From positions 5,589 to 69,588 of the forward strand of contig JBBIQK010000007.1 in the NCBI GenBank assembly GCA_037442365.1: a stretch of 64,000 nt of DNA, written 5' to 3'. The translations under genes were made by a program, and so were the position numbers. This document shows positions 26,901 to 34,100 of the stretch, piece by piece; position 1 is the stretch's first letter, and every line of letters starts with the position of its first letter. The stretch comes from GBS-DC sp037442365. GTDB lineage: Bacteria; Armatimonadota; Fimbriimonadia; Fimbriimonadales; GBS-DC. The notes beneath the pieces were generated by a model. It worked only from the letters and a program-made list of their open reading frames with translations. It did no database searches and had not been told where the DNA came from.

Positions 26901-27444
26901 GCGCGAAGCGTCCGGGCAGGCGCACTGGCTCCTGATACTCGTAGCCGTCTTCCGCCAGTCGGCGCAGCAGCGCGTCGGGGGCAATGTGCGTCTGCCAGTC
27001 GTGCGCGTCGGGCGGCTCGGCGTCGGGCAGGCGCAGGCGCACCAGCTCCGATTCGAACAGGGCGGGGGGCATCGTGCGCTGGAGGGCAGCGGCGACGGGC
27101 GCAATCACACACACCGCCTCGCCCCGATAGAGCGCGTGCAGCGCGCGCAGGCGTTCATGCAGCGTCTCCTGCTCGACCCCCGTTGGCTCCAGCAGCGGGG
27201 TCAGGCTGCTGGGCGCGCGCAGCAGGCGGTGTTCGGGCAGCCCCAGCCGCAGCAGCACCGCCAGCCATTGCTCGGCGCGCGGCAACGACGGCGTGAGTAT
27301 CAGCACAGGCTGGGATTGCGCGGCAAGCCACGAGGCAAGCAGCACGGGGCGCGACTCCGGGCACGCCTCGCGCCAGACGGTGGAGGTCCCATGCGTCGGC
27401 GCGGGCGTCGCGGCGCCCAGCGGTGTCAGCCACTCTGGAAGCAT
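23980..27444 (-). CDS. mfd: Transcription-repair coupling factor Mfd
   Basis: A 1154-residue DNA translocase that removes stalled RNA polymerase and recruits UvrA. It has UvrB-like N-terminal homology (RFARRGGIVDVFPMG), the CarD-like polymerase-interaction domain (GDYVVHLYHGVGVFRG), the RecG-type motor with Walker A GDVGFGKTEVALRAAF and the DEEQ box, SATPIPRTLYMAL, and the C-terminal TRCF domain. The length is normal. TACAAT ends 9 bases before the ATG, so it is probably leaderless. Its neighbour upstream is tRNA-fMet on the same strand. Confidence 0.95.
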   Translation of the reverse strand: MLPEWLTPLGAATPAPTHGTSTVWREACPESRPVLLASWLAAQSQPVLILTPSLPRAEQWLAVLLRLGLPEHRLLRAPSSLTPLLEPTGVEQETLHERLRALHALYRGEAVCVIAPVAAALQRTMPPALFESELVRLRLPDAEPPDAHDWQTHIAPDALLRRLAEDGYEYQEPVRLPGRFARRGGIVDVFPMGAEMPVRIEFWGDEIASLRLFEPATQRSTRQIKYIALPPAREVPMGSEPVATRIRADWEARIARQPAALQPTLRQNLEDDLRPLLQGAPFDRLELYLPWLLDARACLLDYLPDDGWLILDEPLMLHTACDRAVDELRQSLESRAARGDIPPLSPDEYLEPFERIERAHASLLLGDPIVGGGRALPADHAHELGTRALRTATGTVGELWQRVYRWHQAGYRIVVATDRPTQVRKALQEAALEGSVDLFQGNLGGGFVWDAQQFAMLTDGELFENRRLRLPPRRFNEGVPITSIMDLQPGDYVVHLYHGVGVFRGLTTLERDGVKREYLLIEYAHPDRIFVPVDQLDRIQKYLAPDDKPPEVKRLNSMAWTRTVARARQKAKEVAEELVRIYALRERATRPPYGEDVPWQAEMEAMFPYLETEGQLRAIAEMKADLESPHPMDRLLIGDVGFGKTEVALRAAFKTLMAGRQVALLCPTTILAYQHYQTFKERYEPFGVQVALLSRLISPAEQKRILHGLKTGAVDMVIGTHRLLSSDVQFHNLGLVIIDEEQRFGVMQKERFKKLRGTVDVLSMSATPIPRTLYMALTEIRDMSMITDPPPGRLPIRTVVAPYTDWMAREAILRELQRDGQVFYVVPRIQGITHTAERLQKLVPHARIAVAHGQMPPQEVEATVLAFYNREYDVLVSTTIIENGLDMPNVNTLLVEGAERFGLGQLYQLRGRVGRSDRQAYAYFLYRAGKLTEKAEDRLQALREFSHLGSGFALAMRDLEIRGAGNLLGEEQHGAMRSVGLELYQALLRDAIRRLRKGETDWSLDAPVEEELPDASQLPIHAYIPHDYIQDVAQRLGYYKRIAGSRTREELKSLVRELRDRYGELPLPLKSLIRLMEQRILAHALGVQRIGVEGKRMVLRFKPERKLKARWQLALQQAMRGVRTQPDEISAPLGDHPLETLMLLLSELKTCMEA

Positions 27445-27453
27445 CTGGGGGAA

Positions 27454-27459
27454 ATTGTA
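27454..27459 (-). promoter_or_regulatory. -10 box TACAAT before mfd
   Basis: On the minus strand TACAAT is followed by nine bases and the ATG at 27444; the gap has no Shine-Dalgarno sequence. It lies 17 bases downstream of the tRNA 3' end. Confidence 0.45.
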
Positions 27460-27475
27460 CCTGCCGTTAAAAAAA

Positions 27476-27552
<77 letters not shown>

Positions 27553-27628
27553 TTGCCGATAGTAGTATACCATGCGGATGGGGGGCTTTGTCAAGGGGGT
27601 ATGGGCGTGTTCTTGCACGCGCATGGTG

Positions 27629-27634
27629 TATACT
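27629..27634 (+). promoter_or_regulatory. -10 box TATACT, leaderless start
   Basis: TATACT ends 7 bases before the ATG at 27642. The box defines the start, because the frame is open further upstream through the tRNA. Confidence 0.55.
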
Positions 27635-27641
27635 TTTAGCG

Positions 27642-28526
27642 ATGTGGCTGGCAATCGTGGTCGGCGTTGGGCTGGCGCTGGGGGTGCTGCTGCTGGGCAA
27701 CTACCTGGCGACCCGTGCAACTTTACGCCCGCCGCGCACGCCGTTTTTTATCACCCCGCGCGATCTGGGACTGCCCTATCAGAATGTGGCGTTCCCCTCG
27801 CGCGACGGTATCCGCCTGCACGGGTGGTGGATTCCCGCGCCGAAGCCTGTCGGGATTGCTGTGCTGTGCCATGGGTATCTGATGAACCGTTGCGAGCCGC
27901 TGCCTGTCGCGCGTGAACTCTGGCAGGCGGGCTTTCACTGTCTGGTGTTCGACTTTCGCGCGATGGGCAAAAGCGAAGGCGACCTGTGTACGATTGGCGA
28001 TCTGGAGCGGCTGGATGTGCTGTCGGCGGTGGATTTTGTCTCGCGCACGGCGCCGGGGCTGCCGGTGGTGGTGTACGGCGCGTCGATGGGGGGCGCGGCG
28101 GCGCTGCTGGCGGCGGCGGAAGACACCCGCATCCGCGCCGTGGTCGCCGACTCCGCCTACGCGCGGCTCAATCAGGCGGTGAAGGACTGGTGGCGCAACG
28201 CGGTAGGCAGGGCGTCCGTGCTGCTGCACCCGACGCTGCTGATTGGCAGGCTCTACACGCGCCAGTCCGCCCACAAAGTCGCCCCTGAAGCGGTGATTGC
28301 CAACATTGCCCCGCGCCCCGTGCTGCTGATGCACGGCACGCGCGACCAGCTCATCCCGCCCTATCACGCGGAGCGGCTGTATCAGGCGGCGCGCGAACCC
28401 AAACAGCTCTGGTGGGCGGAGGGCTGCGAGCATGTGCAGGCGCGCTACGAACGCCCCGACGAGTTCTACCCCTTATTGGTGAACTTCATGCTCCGCGCCG
28501 TCGGCGCAGACGAGACCGGCAAGTGA
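27642..28526 (+). CDS. Membrane-anchored alpha/beta hydrolase
   Basis: A 294-residue serine hydrolase. An N-terminal anchor (LAIVVGVGLALGVLLLGNYL) precedes the hydrolase fold. The oxyanion region is CHGYLMNR, the nucleophile elbow GASMGGA, the acid is likely Asp in LLMHGTRDQLIP, and the His is in EGCEHVQ. This matches the BAAT/dipeptidyl-peptidase-like YqkD/FrsA group of esterases. The substrate is unknown. The catalytic domain is expected outside or at the membrane face. Confidence 0.82.
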   Translation: MWLAIVVGVGLALGVLLLGNYLATRATLRPPRTPFFITPRDLGLPYQNVAFPSRDGIRLHGWWIPAPKPVGIAVLCHGYLMNRCEPLPVARELWQAGFHCLVFDFRAMGKSEGDLCTIGDLERLDVLSAVDFVSRTAPGLPVVVYGASMGGAAALLAAAEDTRIRAVVADSAYARLNQAVKDWWRNAVGRASVLLHPTLLIGRLYTRQSAHKVAPEAVIANIAPRPVLLMHGTRDQLIPPYHAERLYQAAREPKQLWWAEGCEHVQARYERPDEFYPLLVNFMLRAVGADETGK

Positions 28527-28581
28527 ACGGCAGGAATCCCTGCGCGAACTGCGAACTCTCCTCGCTGGCGAGGAGACCCCC

Positions 28582-29808
28582 ATGAAACGCAGATACGGCG
28601 CGAACGACCAGATACGGATTGCGATTATCGGCTGTGGCGGCATCGGACGCCATCACTACGGGCAGTTCAACCGCCTGCGCGGGCAGTGTGAGATTGTCGC
28701 CGCGTGCGATGTGTACCAGAAGCACCTCGACGAGTTCCGCACGATGACCGGACGCGCCGATATTGAACCCTACACCGACTATCGGCGCATTCTGGAGCGC
28801 AAGGACATCGACGCGGTGGTGGTCGCCACGCCCGACCACTGGCACGCGAAGATGACCATCGATGCGTGCGAGGCGGGCAAGCATGTGTTCTGCGAGAAGC
28901 CCGCGATGCACAATATCGCCGAGGGACTGGCGATGGTGCATGCCGCCCGCGAACACAGGCGCGTGGTTGCCATCGGCTTGCAACAGCGCAGCGGGGAACA
29001 CTTCAAAGAGGCGGTCGAGATCGTGCGTTCGGGCAGGCTGGGCAAAATCACGACCGTGCATTGCTGGAATGTGGGCAACGAGACGCCCAACGGCATCGGC
29101 AACCCGCCCGACGGCGACCCGCCTGCAGGGCTGGATTGGGACTTCTGGCTGGGACCCGCGCCGAAGCGTCCCTACAATCCGAACCGCTGTATCTATCACT
29201 TCCGCTGGTTCTGGGACTACGCGGGGGGCAAAGTGGCGGACTGGGGCGTGCATCTGATCGATATCGCGCTGTGGGCGATGGGCGAACACAACCCGACGGA
29301 AGTGTGCGCCTACGGGGGCAAACTCGCACTGAACGACAATCGCGAGACGCCCGACACGGTAGACTGCATCTGGAAGTTCAAAGACTGGACGCTGCTCTAC
29401 ACCCATCGCGCGGGCAGCGATTATCCCCTCTACGGGCGCGGGTACGGCACGATGTTCTTCGGCACGAATGGCAGCCTGTATGTGGATCGGGGCGGGCTGG
29501 AGGTGCATCCCGACAAGGAGCGCATTCCCGCCTATAAGCGCGGCGGCTCGGCGCAGAGCGAGCCGCACGCCGAGAACTTTCTGGCGGCGATTCGCGAGGG
29601 TGCGCCGCTCGCGGTGGATGTGCTGACGGGTGTGCGCTCCACGATTGTGCCCCTGCTGGGCAACATCGCCTACCGTGTGGGGCGTAGCATCCGCTGGGAC
29701 GCCCAGCGCGCGCAGATTGTCGGCGATCGGGAGGCGAACGCGCTGCTCAGCCGCAACTGGCGCGCCCCATGGGGCATCCCCAGACGGTACATCAAGCCGA
29801 TTGGCTAA
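28582..29808 (+). CDS. Gfo/Idh/MocA-family oxidoreductase
   Basis: A 408-residue NAD(P)-dependent sugar dehydrogenase or glycoside-processing enzyme. The Rossmann motif is IAIIGCGGIGRHHY. The catalytic EKP triad signature is in HVFCEKPAMHN, and the C-terminal domain contains WDFWLGPAPKRPYNPNRC and GKVADWGVHLIDIALWAMG, as in secreted-type oxidoreductases of Planctomycetes and Armatimonadota. There is no signal peptide. GAGGAG precedes the ATG. Its stop overlaps the stop of the convergent RmlC-like gene by four bases. The exact substrate is not readable. Confidence 0.87.
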   Translation: MKRRYGANDQIRIAIIGCGGIGRHHYGQFNRLRGQCEIVAACDVYQKHLDEFRTMTGRADIEPYTDYRRILERKDIDAVVVATPDHWHAKMTIDACEAGKHVFCEKPAMHNIAEGLAMVHAAREHRRVVAIGLQQRSGEHFKEAVEIVRSGRLGKITTVHCWNVGNETPNGIGNPPDGDPPAGLDWDFWLGPAPKRPYNPNRCIYHFRWFWDYAGGKVADWGVHLIDIALWAMGEHNPTEVCAYGGKLALNDNRETPDTVDCIWKFKDWTLLYTHRAGSDYPLYGRGYGTMFFGTNGSLYVDRGGLEVHPDKERIPAYKRGGSAQSEPHAENFLAAIREGAPLAVDVLTGVRSTIVPLLGNIAYRVGRSIRWDAQRAQIVGDREANALLSRNWRAPWGIPRRYIKPIG

Positions 29809-30272
29809 CCCATCCGTATCTCCCAATCGTAGGGGATTTCGGGCGTGTTGTAGGGCAGGCGCAGTTCGTCGGGCTGGGCGCGATTGTACGGCTCGGTGGG
29901 GAAGTTAATCAGCAGCGACGGCTCCGCGCCGATGGTCTTGTAGCCGTGCGCCACCCGCGGCGGGATGACCAGCAGGATGCGGTTGTGTTCGCCGAGAAAG
30001 AACTCGTTCACTATCCCGAAGGTGGGCGAGTCGGGGCGGCGGTCGTACAGCACCGCCTTCACCATCCCCTTCACCACCACCCAATAGTCGGTCTGCTTCT
30101 CGTGCCAGTGCCAAGCGCGGATGACGCTGGGGTAGTTCAGCGACACATAGGCTTGCCCGAACTTCTGGAACAGCGGGTCGTCGCAGCGGAGCATCTCCAT
30201 CAGGTAGCCGCGCTCGTCGGCGTGGGCAATTAGCGGTTTGGTCTGGACGCCCTCGATGAGTCGCTTCTCCAT
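29805..30272 (-). CDS. dTDP-4-dehydrorhamnose 3,5-epimerase-family protein (RmlC-like cupin)
   Basis: A 155-residue cupin. The conserved core is recognisable: SLNYPSVIRAWHWHEKQTDYWVVVKG, DRRPDSPTFG, VIPPRVAHGYKTIG and the C-terminal EPYNRAQPDE. RmlC proteins epimerise C3 and C5 of dTDP-4-keto-6-deoxyglucose on the way to rhamnose. The catalytic His of RGLHYQ is represented by the AWHWHE segment, so the substrate may differ. A GGAGGTG site fixes the start, four bases after the DUF6807 gene, implying one transcript. Confidence 0.78.
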   Translation of the reverse strand: MEKRLIEGVQTKPLIAHADERGYLMEMLRCDDPLFQKFGQAYVSLNYPSVIRAWHWHEKQTDYWVVVKGMVKAVLYDRRPDSPTFGIVNEFFLGEHNRILLVIPPRVAHGYKTIGAEPSLLINFPTEPYNRAQPDELRLPYNTPEIPYDWEIRMG

Positions 30273-30276
30273 CGGT

Positions 30277-31416
30277 TCACCTCCAGATAATCGTAGGCGG
30301 GGTACGGTAGGCGTCGTACTGGCGCGCGACGCCCGCCTCTTCGGTGCGTCCTTTGTGCAGCCAGAGCCGATAGCGGAAGGTGAGCGTCTCGCCCTTTTTG
30401 AGCGTGTAGTCGCCCGCGCCGTCGGGCTTGCCCGCCTCGAAGTCGTGGACGCCGAACGGGTTCGCCGCGAACAGCCCGTAGTCGCGCACATGCCAGTAGG
30501 TCGGATGGCGCAGGTTGGCGGGATGGTCGAAGATGGCAATCCCCACCGTGTCGCCGTCCACGATGCCCGTGTAGTCGCACCACACGGCGCGTTTGCCCCA
30601 TGCGTCGCGGTCGCGCAGTCCGTTCGCGTTCACGATCTGCCCGCCCGCGTTGCGCGTGACTTCCATGCTGCTGGCGACGCGCACGCCGAAAGTGCCCTCT
30701 TTGGTGTCGCCGAACTTCACATCGGCATCCAGCGCAGTCAGGGCGACGGCATAATCAATCCAGCGCGAGTCGGGCGCGGCGTAGCAGATGACTTCGGTCG
30801 TCTCGTCCAGCAGGGGCTTGCCGTCAGGCGTCTGCCACTGGTTCTGAGCGACCCAGCGCGCCAGTACGGGACCCGATTCGACTTTCTGCAGCGCGCGATG
30901 CACAATCACGCCCCGCCCCGCGCCTTCCGTCCAGAAGTCGACGCCGTTCACCGCGCCGTGCGTGAACCATACCGAGCGGTGGTGCGGGTGATCGGTGCGT
31001 TCGCCCGCCACGACCTGCATCGGGAAGTGGCGCGTGATGGGCTTGTCGTTGGGTCCGTAGAGGGGGTACAGGTACGGTTTGGGCGCGCCGCGCATCACAT
31101 AGGCGGTGAACGGTTTGCCCCTGTGGGTAATCTGCAGGGCGCGTTCTGTAGCAGTGTGCGTGAAGCCCTCGGCGGCGCGTGGGTTCGGGCGAATCACATA
31201 GTGGTGCGTCCTGCCGCGCGGTAGCTCTGGCTCCAGCCACACCAGATACCGCTTGCCTGCCGATTCCACCACCTGCGCAGGGATGAGTTCGTTGGTGCGC
31301 TGGAGGGCAATAGGCGTCTGTGGCGGCGCGCCGCGCCACTCCGCCCAGAGGGGAACCTGCCGATACTCCGCCTGCCGCGCCGCGACCGAAATTCGCATCG
31401 ATTCTGCCGCCTCCAT
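30277..31416 (-). CDS. DUF6807 / PmoA-family protein
   Basis: A 379-residue protein of the family annotated PmoA or DUF6807, common beside Gfo/Idh/MocA oxidoreductases in Planctomycetes and Armatimonadota. The family pattern is visible: RTDHPHHRSVWFTHGAVNGVDFW, AIFDHPANLRHPTYWHVRDYGL and FAANPFGVHDF. The name PmoA is a legacy label; it is not methane monooxygenase, and a role in sugar or glycoside breakdown is inferred from context. No signal peptide. The ATG at 31416 has TATAAT 8 bases upstream. It is upstream of the RmlC-like gene. Confidence 0.8.
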   Translation of the reverse strand: MEAAESMRISVAARQAEYRQVPLWAEWRGAPPQTPIALQRTNELIPAQVVESAGKRYLVWLEPELPRGRTHHYVIRPNPRAAEGFTHTATERALQITHRGKPFTAYVMRGAPKPYLYPLYGPNDKPITRHFPMQVVAGERTDHPHHRSVWFTHGAVNGVDFWTEGAGRGVIVHRALQKVESGPVLARWVAQNQWQTPDGKPLLDETTEVICYAAPDSRWIDYAVALTALDADVKFGDTKEGTFGVRVASSMEVTRNAGGQIVNANGLRDRDAWGKRAVWCDYTGIVDGDTVGIAIFDHPANLRHPTYWHVRDYGLFAANPFGVHDFEAGKPDGAGDYTLKKGETLTFRYRLWLHKGRTEEAGVARQYDAYRTPPTIIWR

Positions 31417-31424
31417 CAGAGCGG

Positions 31425-31430
31425 ATTATA
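31425..31430 (-). promoter_or_regulatory. -10 box TATAAT, leaderless start
   Basis: A perfect TATAAT on the minus strand ends 8 bases before the ATG at 31416 and lies just downstream of a palindromic repeat copy. Confidence 0.55.
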
Positions 31431-31449
31431 CCTTGCGTGCCGTCTGTAT

Positions 31450-31501
31450 GGAGTGCGGAAGCGGAGCTTCCGCGAGGCTGAAGCTCCCGCTTCAGCACTC
31501 C
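31450..31501 (-). repeat. 52-bp double-hairpin palindromic repeat
   Basis: Outer arms GGAGT/ACTCC enclose two hairpins, GCGGAAGC-GGA-GCTTCCGC and GCTGAAGC-TCCC-GCTTCAGC. This copy is in the opposite orientation to those at 32648, 35649 and 63826. It lies between the divergent DUF6807 and GHMP-kinase genes. Confidence 0.8.
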
Positions 31502-31580
31502 AGAGGACGCGCCTGTCACATACGCGGATAGAGGAACAGCACCCAGCAGGAGGTACGCCTGTAGAGGCGAATCCCATCCC

Positions 31581-32567
31581 ATGCGTCCGATTCGCTATTC
31601 GGCGCCGGGGCGCGCAGGGATTGTGGGCAACCCCAGCGATATGTATGGGGGCGCAGTTATCTCCACAGCAATCCCGCTGCGCGCGCGTTGCACGCTGGAG
31701 CCTGCCGCACGCCTGACCTTTCAGTCCTCCGAGCAGCTGCTTGCGCCCGACTCGCTGGCGCTCAAGGGCGATGCGTTCGATGTGTGTCGCGTCGCGTTGC
31801 AGGGGCTGGGCTTCACGGTTGCGGACGCGCCGTTCGCCCTGCGCATCGAGACGGACATTCCCGCGCAGTCGGGGCTGGCGGGGTCGTCCGCCCTGTTGAC
31901 GGCGATTGTGGCGTGCCTGCTGCGCTATCGGGGCGAGTCGTGGAGCGCGCCGCACGCGCTGGCGGAGCGCGTGCGCCAGATCGAGGCGCAACTGCTGCAA
32001 GTCGCCTGCGGCTATCAGGATTTCTACATGGCGGTGTGGGGCGGGATTAACTTTATGGAGTTCCGCGACAAGGAGCGTCTGGGCGCCGACCCTGCGGAGC
32101 CGTGGGCGACGATGGAGCCGCTGGGGCGCTACCTGCGCGGCGCGATGCTCCCCCTGTGGCTCGCGACAACGGGCGGGCAGCGGTTTTCAGGCGCGGTGCA
32201 TGCGAACCTGCGCGCGCGCTGGGAGGCGGGCGAGTCGCGCGTGGTGGACGGCATGCAGCGGCTCGGCAGGCTGGCGCGGGACGCCAAACGCGCCCTGATC
32301 GAGCAGGACTGGACGCGCCTGGCGCACCTGATGAACGAGAACTACGCGATTGTTCACGAGCTGGGCGGCAGCGGCGAGAGTCTTGATCAGCTGGTCGCCT
32401 GTGCGCGGGAGCATGGCGCGCTGGGCGCGAAGCTGGCGGGCGCAGGCGGCGCGGGCGGCACGGTGATTGTGCTAACTCTGATGCCCGAAAAGACGCTGCC
32501 CGCCCTGCGTGAACTCGCCGCGCAGGTCATCCCCGTCGCCCCCTGCGCGCCGGGGGTGATGGAGTAA
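31581..32567 (+). CDS. GHMP-family sugar kinase
   Basis: A 328-residue small-molecule kinase. The N-terminal APGRAGIVGNPSDMYGG and the ATP loop IPAQSGLAGSSALLTAI (GLGGSS type) are diagnostic. The C-terminal motif AKLAGAGGAGGTVIVL completes the fold. The GNPSDMYGG form is typical of glucuronokinase-like and heptose-kinase-like members; HddA-type heptose 7-phosphate kinase would fit with rfaE2 at 57 kb, but the substrate is open. The TAA stop is also the first three bases of the element at 32565. Confidence 0.82.
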   Translation: MRPIRYSAPGRAGIVGNPSDMYGGAVISTAIPLRARCTLEPAARLTFQSSEQLLAPDSLALKGDAFDVCRVALQGLGFTVADAPFALRIETDIPAQSGLAGSSALLTAIVACLLRYRGESWSAPHALAERVRQIEAQLLQVACGYQDFYMAVWGGINFMEFRDKERLGADPAEPWATMEPLGRYLRGAMLPLWLATTGGQRFSGAVHANLRARWEAGESRVVDGMQRLGRLARDAKRALIEQDWTRLAHLMNENYAIVHELGGSGESLDQLVACAREHGALGAKLAGAGGAGGTVIVLTLMPEKTLPALRELAAQVIPVAPCAPGVME

Positions 32568-32742
32568 TACCAACTGCGCAGTCAAAGTTCGTTAATTGCC
32601 TCGCACGCGCCTGCAGAGGCGTGCTGTTGTCCGCGTCCCGCGACTATGGAGTGCTGAAGCGCAGCTTCAGCATGCGCGGAAGCTCCGCTTCCGCACTCCA
32701 TAAACCGCCGTTTTGCGAACTATGACCGGCAGATTGGTATAA
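32565..32742. mobile_element. MITE-like element carrying the palindromic repeat
   Basis: The left end (TAATACCAACTGCGCAGTCA, then AAGTTCGTTAATT) matches the left end of the element at 23048. Its own right end is an imperfect inverted copy (TTATACCAATCTGCCGGTCA on the minus strand). The left end supplies the TAA of the GHMP-kinase gene. A 52-bp palindrome sits inside. No coding capacity. Confidence 0.55.
32648..32699 (+). repeat. 52-bp double-hairpin palindromic repeat
   Basis: GGAGT, hairpin GCTGAAGC-GCA-GCTTCAGC, a short spacer, hairpin GCGGAAGC-TCC-GCTTCCGC, ACTCC. It is nested in the MITE-like element 32565-32742. Confidence 0.8.
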
Positions 32743-32765
32743 GGGCGGGAGCAAGTCTCCCGCCC
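32743..32765. terminator. Hairpin between convergent transcripts
   Basis: A perfect 9-bp stem (GGGCGGGAG with CTCCCGCCC) and a 5-base loop, between the GHMP-kinase gene and the convergent small-protein gene. There is no U-tract on either side. Confidence 0.45.
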
Positions 32766-32774
32766 TCATCTCGA

Positions 32775-32996
32775 TTACCGTCGTCCGCCGGAGCCAATCG
32801 GCGGGGGCGACGCAGGTCCGGAGCCGGTATATTCGGGCACGCCCAGACTATCCAGCCCCTGCTGCGACGGGTCAGATTGCGGATAGACTGTCTCGGACGG
32901 CTCTGCGCCGCGCCGCATCGTGAACCAGAGCGACAGCCCCAGCGCGAGCAACGCGACCACAATAATCCCCAGAGCCACAGGTTTGGAGACTTGCAT
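32775..32996 (-). CDS. Small single-span membrane protein paired with a prepilin (second copy)
   Basis: A 73-residue protein with one membrane span (LGIIVVALLALGLSLWF) and a Ser/Pro/Gly-rich tail ending PPPIGSGGRR. It begins 14 bases after the stop of the second prepilin. It shares design, length and position with the protein at 15683-15925 although the tails differ, which argues for a conserved two-gene unit. Function unknown. Confidence 0.7.
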   Translation of the reverse strand: MQVSKPVALGIIVVALLALGLSLWFTMRRGAEPSETVYPQSDPSQQGLDSLGVPEYTGSGPASPPPIGSGGRR

Positions 32997-33010
32997 AGCG
33001 GCTCACCACC

Positions 33011-33988
33011 TCAGATTGCCACACCGCCGTCGTCCAGATCCCACAGGTACTCATCGAGGTTGTTGATGAACCCGCCACACTGCGGACGCACATCACAGCC
33101 CTGACCAAGCTGGGACGGCGTGTAGGTCTTGGCGTGCCCATCGGCAAACAGCACGGTCATGCGCTCGCGTCGGTGGAACGGCCACGCGCCGCCGAACTCC
33201 ATCCATGTGTACCAGCCCGTGGCGGTCTGCAGACGCCAGCAGGCAGGGCGCGCCAGACGCGCACAGGAGTTGCCCTGATAGTCGTACCATTGCCCTGCGC
33301 GCCCGCTGTCGCACTCCGCGCGTACAAGCGTGAAGGTGTCCATGGTGCGTCCCGCGGCGTCGCGGTAGTAGCGGCACGGCGGCATCACAATCCAGTTGCC
33401 GCCACAGAGCGGCTGGCGGGACGCCGGGTCGCGCCACCACAGGCTATCCACAAAGGCAATCGTGCGCGCGTGCTGCCCAATCCGGGCGTCCGTCGCGGGC
33501 GCGTTGTACCATCTCATATAGCCGCCGCTGCCCTGCGCGCGCTCCATAATCGGCGAGAGGTAGGCGTAGTTGTAGCCCAGATTCGTCTTGAGCGCCCAGC
33601 GATACTCGCGAATGCACTGCTGGGTGGGCGGCGACTCGCCGTCGGCAGGGCAGGCGTCCAGAATCGCGTCCGTCGCCTGCGGGTCCGACGGGCAGCGGAA
33701 CATCTGCCAGTTCTTGACATACGGCATCAGGAGCTGCGCCAGAATCTTGTCGTTGCAGTTCTCCTGCCCGCCGAACGAGGCGAAATACTGGGTCAGCGGC
33801 TGGGTCGTGTCGAAGTCGCTGGTATACATCACCAGCGCACGCCCCACCTGATTGAAACGCGAGATGCAGTTCACCTGACGCGCCGACTCGCGCGCCTGGG
33901 CAAATACCGGGAACAAAATGCTCGCCAGTATCGCGATAATCGCGATGACCACCAACAATTCTATCAGCGTAAAACCACGATTGCGCAT
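33011..33988 (-). CDS. Prepilin-type N-terminal methylation domain protein (DUF1559 family)
   Basis: A 325-residue protein with a minimal leader (MRNRG), cleavage before Phe-Thr-Leu-Ile-Glu and the helix LLVVIAIIAILASILFPVFAQARE. The body has MFRCPSDPQATD, LKTNLGYNYAYLSP and AFVDSLWW, as in the prepilin at 15934, and near the end HRRERMTVLFADGHAK. The ATG at 33988 is preferred because AGGAGG lies 6 bases before it; another ATG one codon upstream is possible. Exported and assembled by type II/IV-like machinery; role unknown. Confidence 0.87.
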   Translation of the reverse strand: MRNRGFTLIELLVVIAIIAILASILFPVFAQARESARQVNCISRFNQVGRALVMYTSDFDTTQPLTQYFASFGGQENCNDKILAQLLMPYVKNWQMFRCPSDPQATDAILDACPADGESPPTQQCIREYRWALKTNLGYNYAYLSPIMERAQGSGGYMRWYNAPATDARIGQHARTIAFVDSLWWRDPASRQPLCGGNWIVMPPCRYYRDAAGRTMDTFTLVRAECDSGRAGQWYDYQGNSCARLARPACWRLQTATGWYTWMEFGGAWPFHRRERMTVLFADGHAKTYTPSQLGQGCDVRPQCGGFINNLDEYLWDLDDGGVAI

Positions 33989-34055
33989 CATACACCTCCT
34001 GATGAAGAAAAATACCCCCTGTTTGTTCAGATTCCTGCCAGTTAAGGAGTTTTTA

Positions 34056-34086
34056 TCAGGGGAGGCGCAGGAATCGCCTCCCCTGA
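34056..34086. terminator. Strong hairpin after the dockerin-type gene
   Basis: A perfect 12-bp stem (TCAGGGGAGGCG with CGCCTCCCCTGA) and a 7-base loop, 15 bases beyond the stop codon of the gene ending at 34101. On the minus strand it is followed by TAAAAACT, so no U-tract. Confidence 0.55.
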
Positions 34087-34100
34087 CGCGGGTAGCAAGG

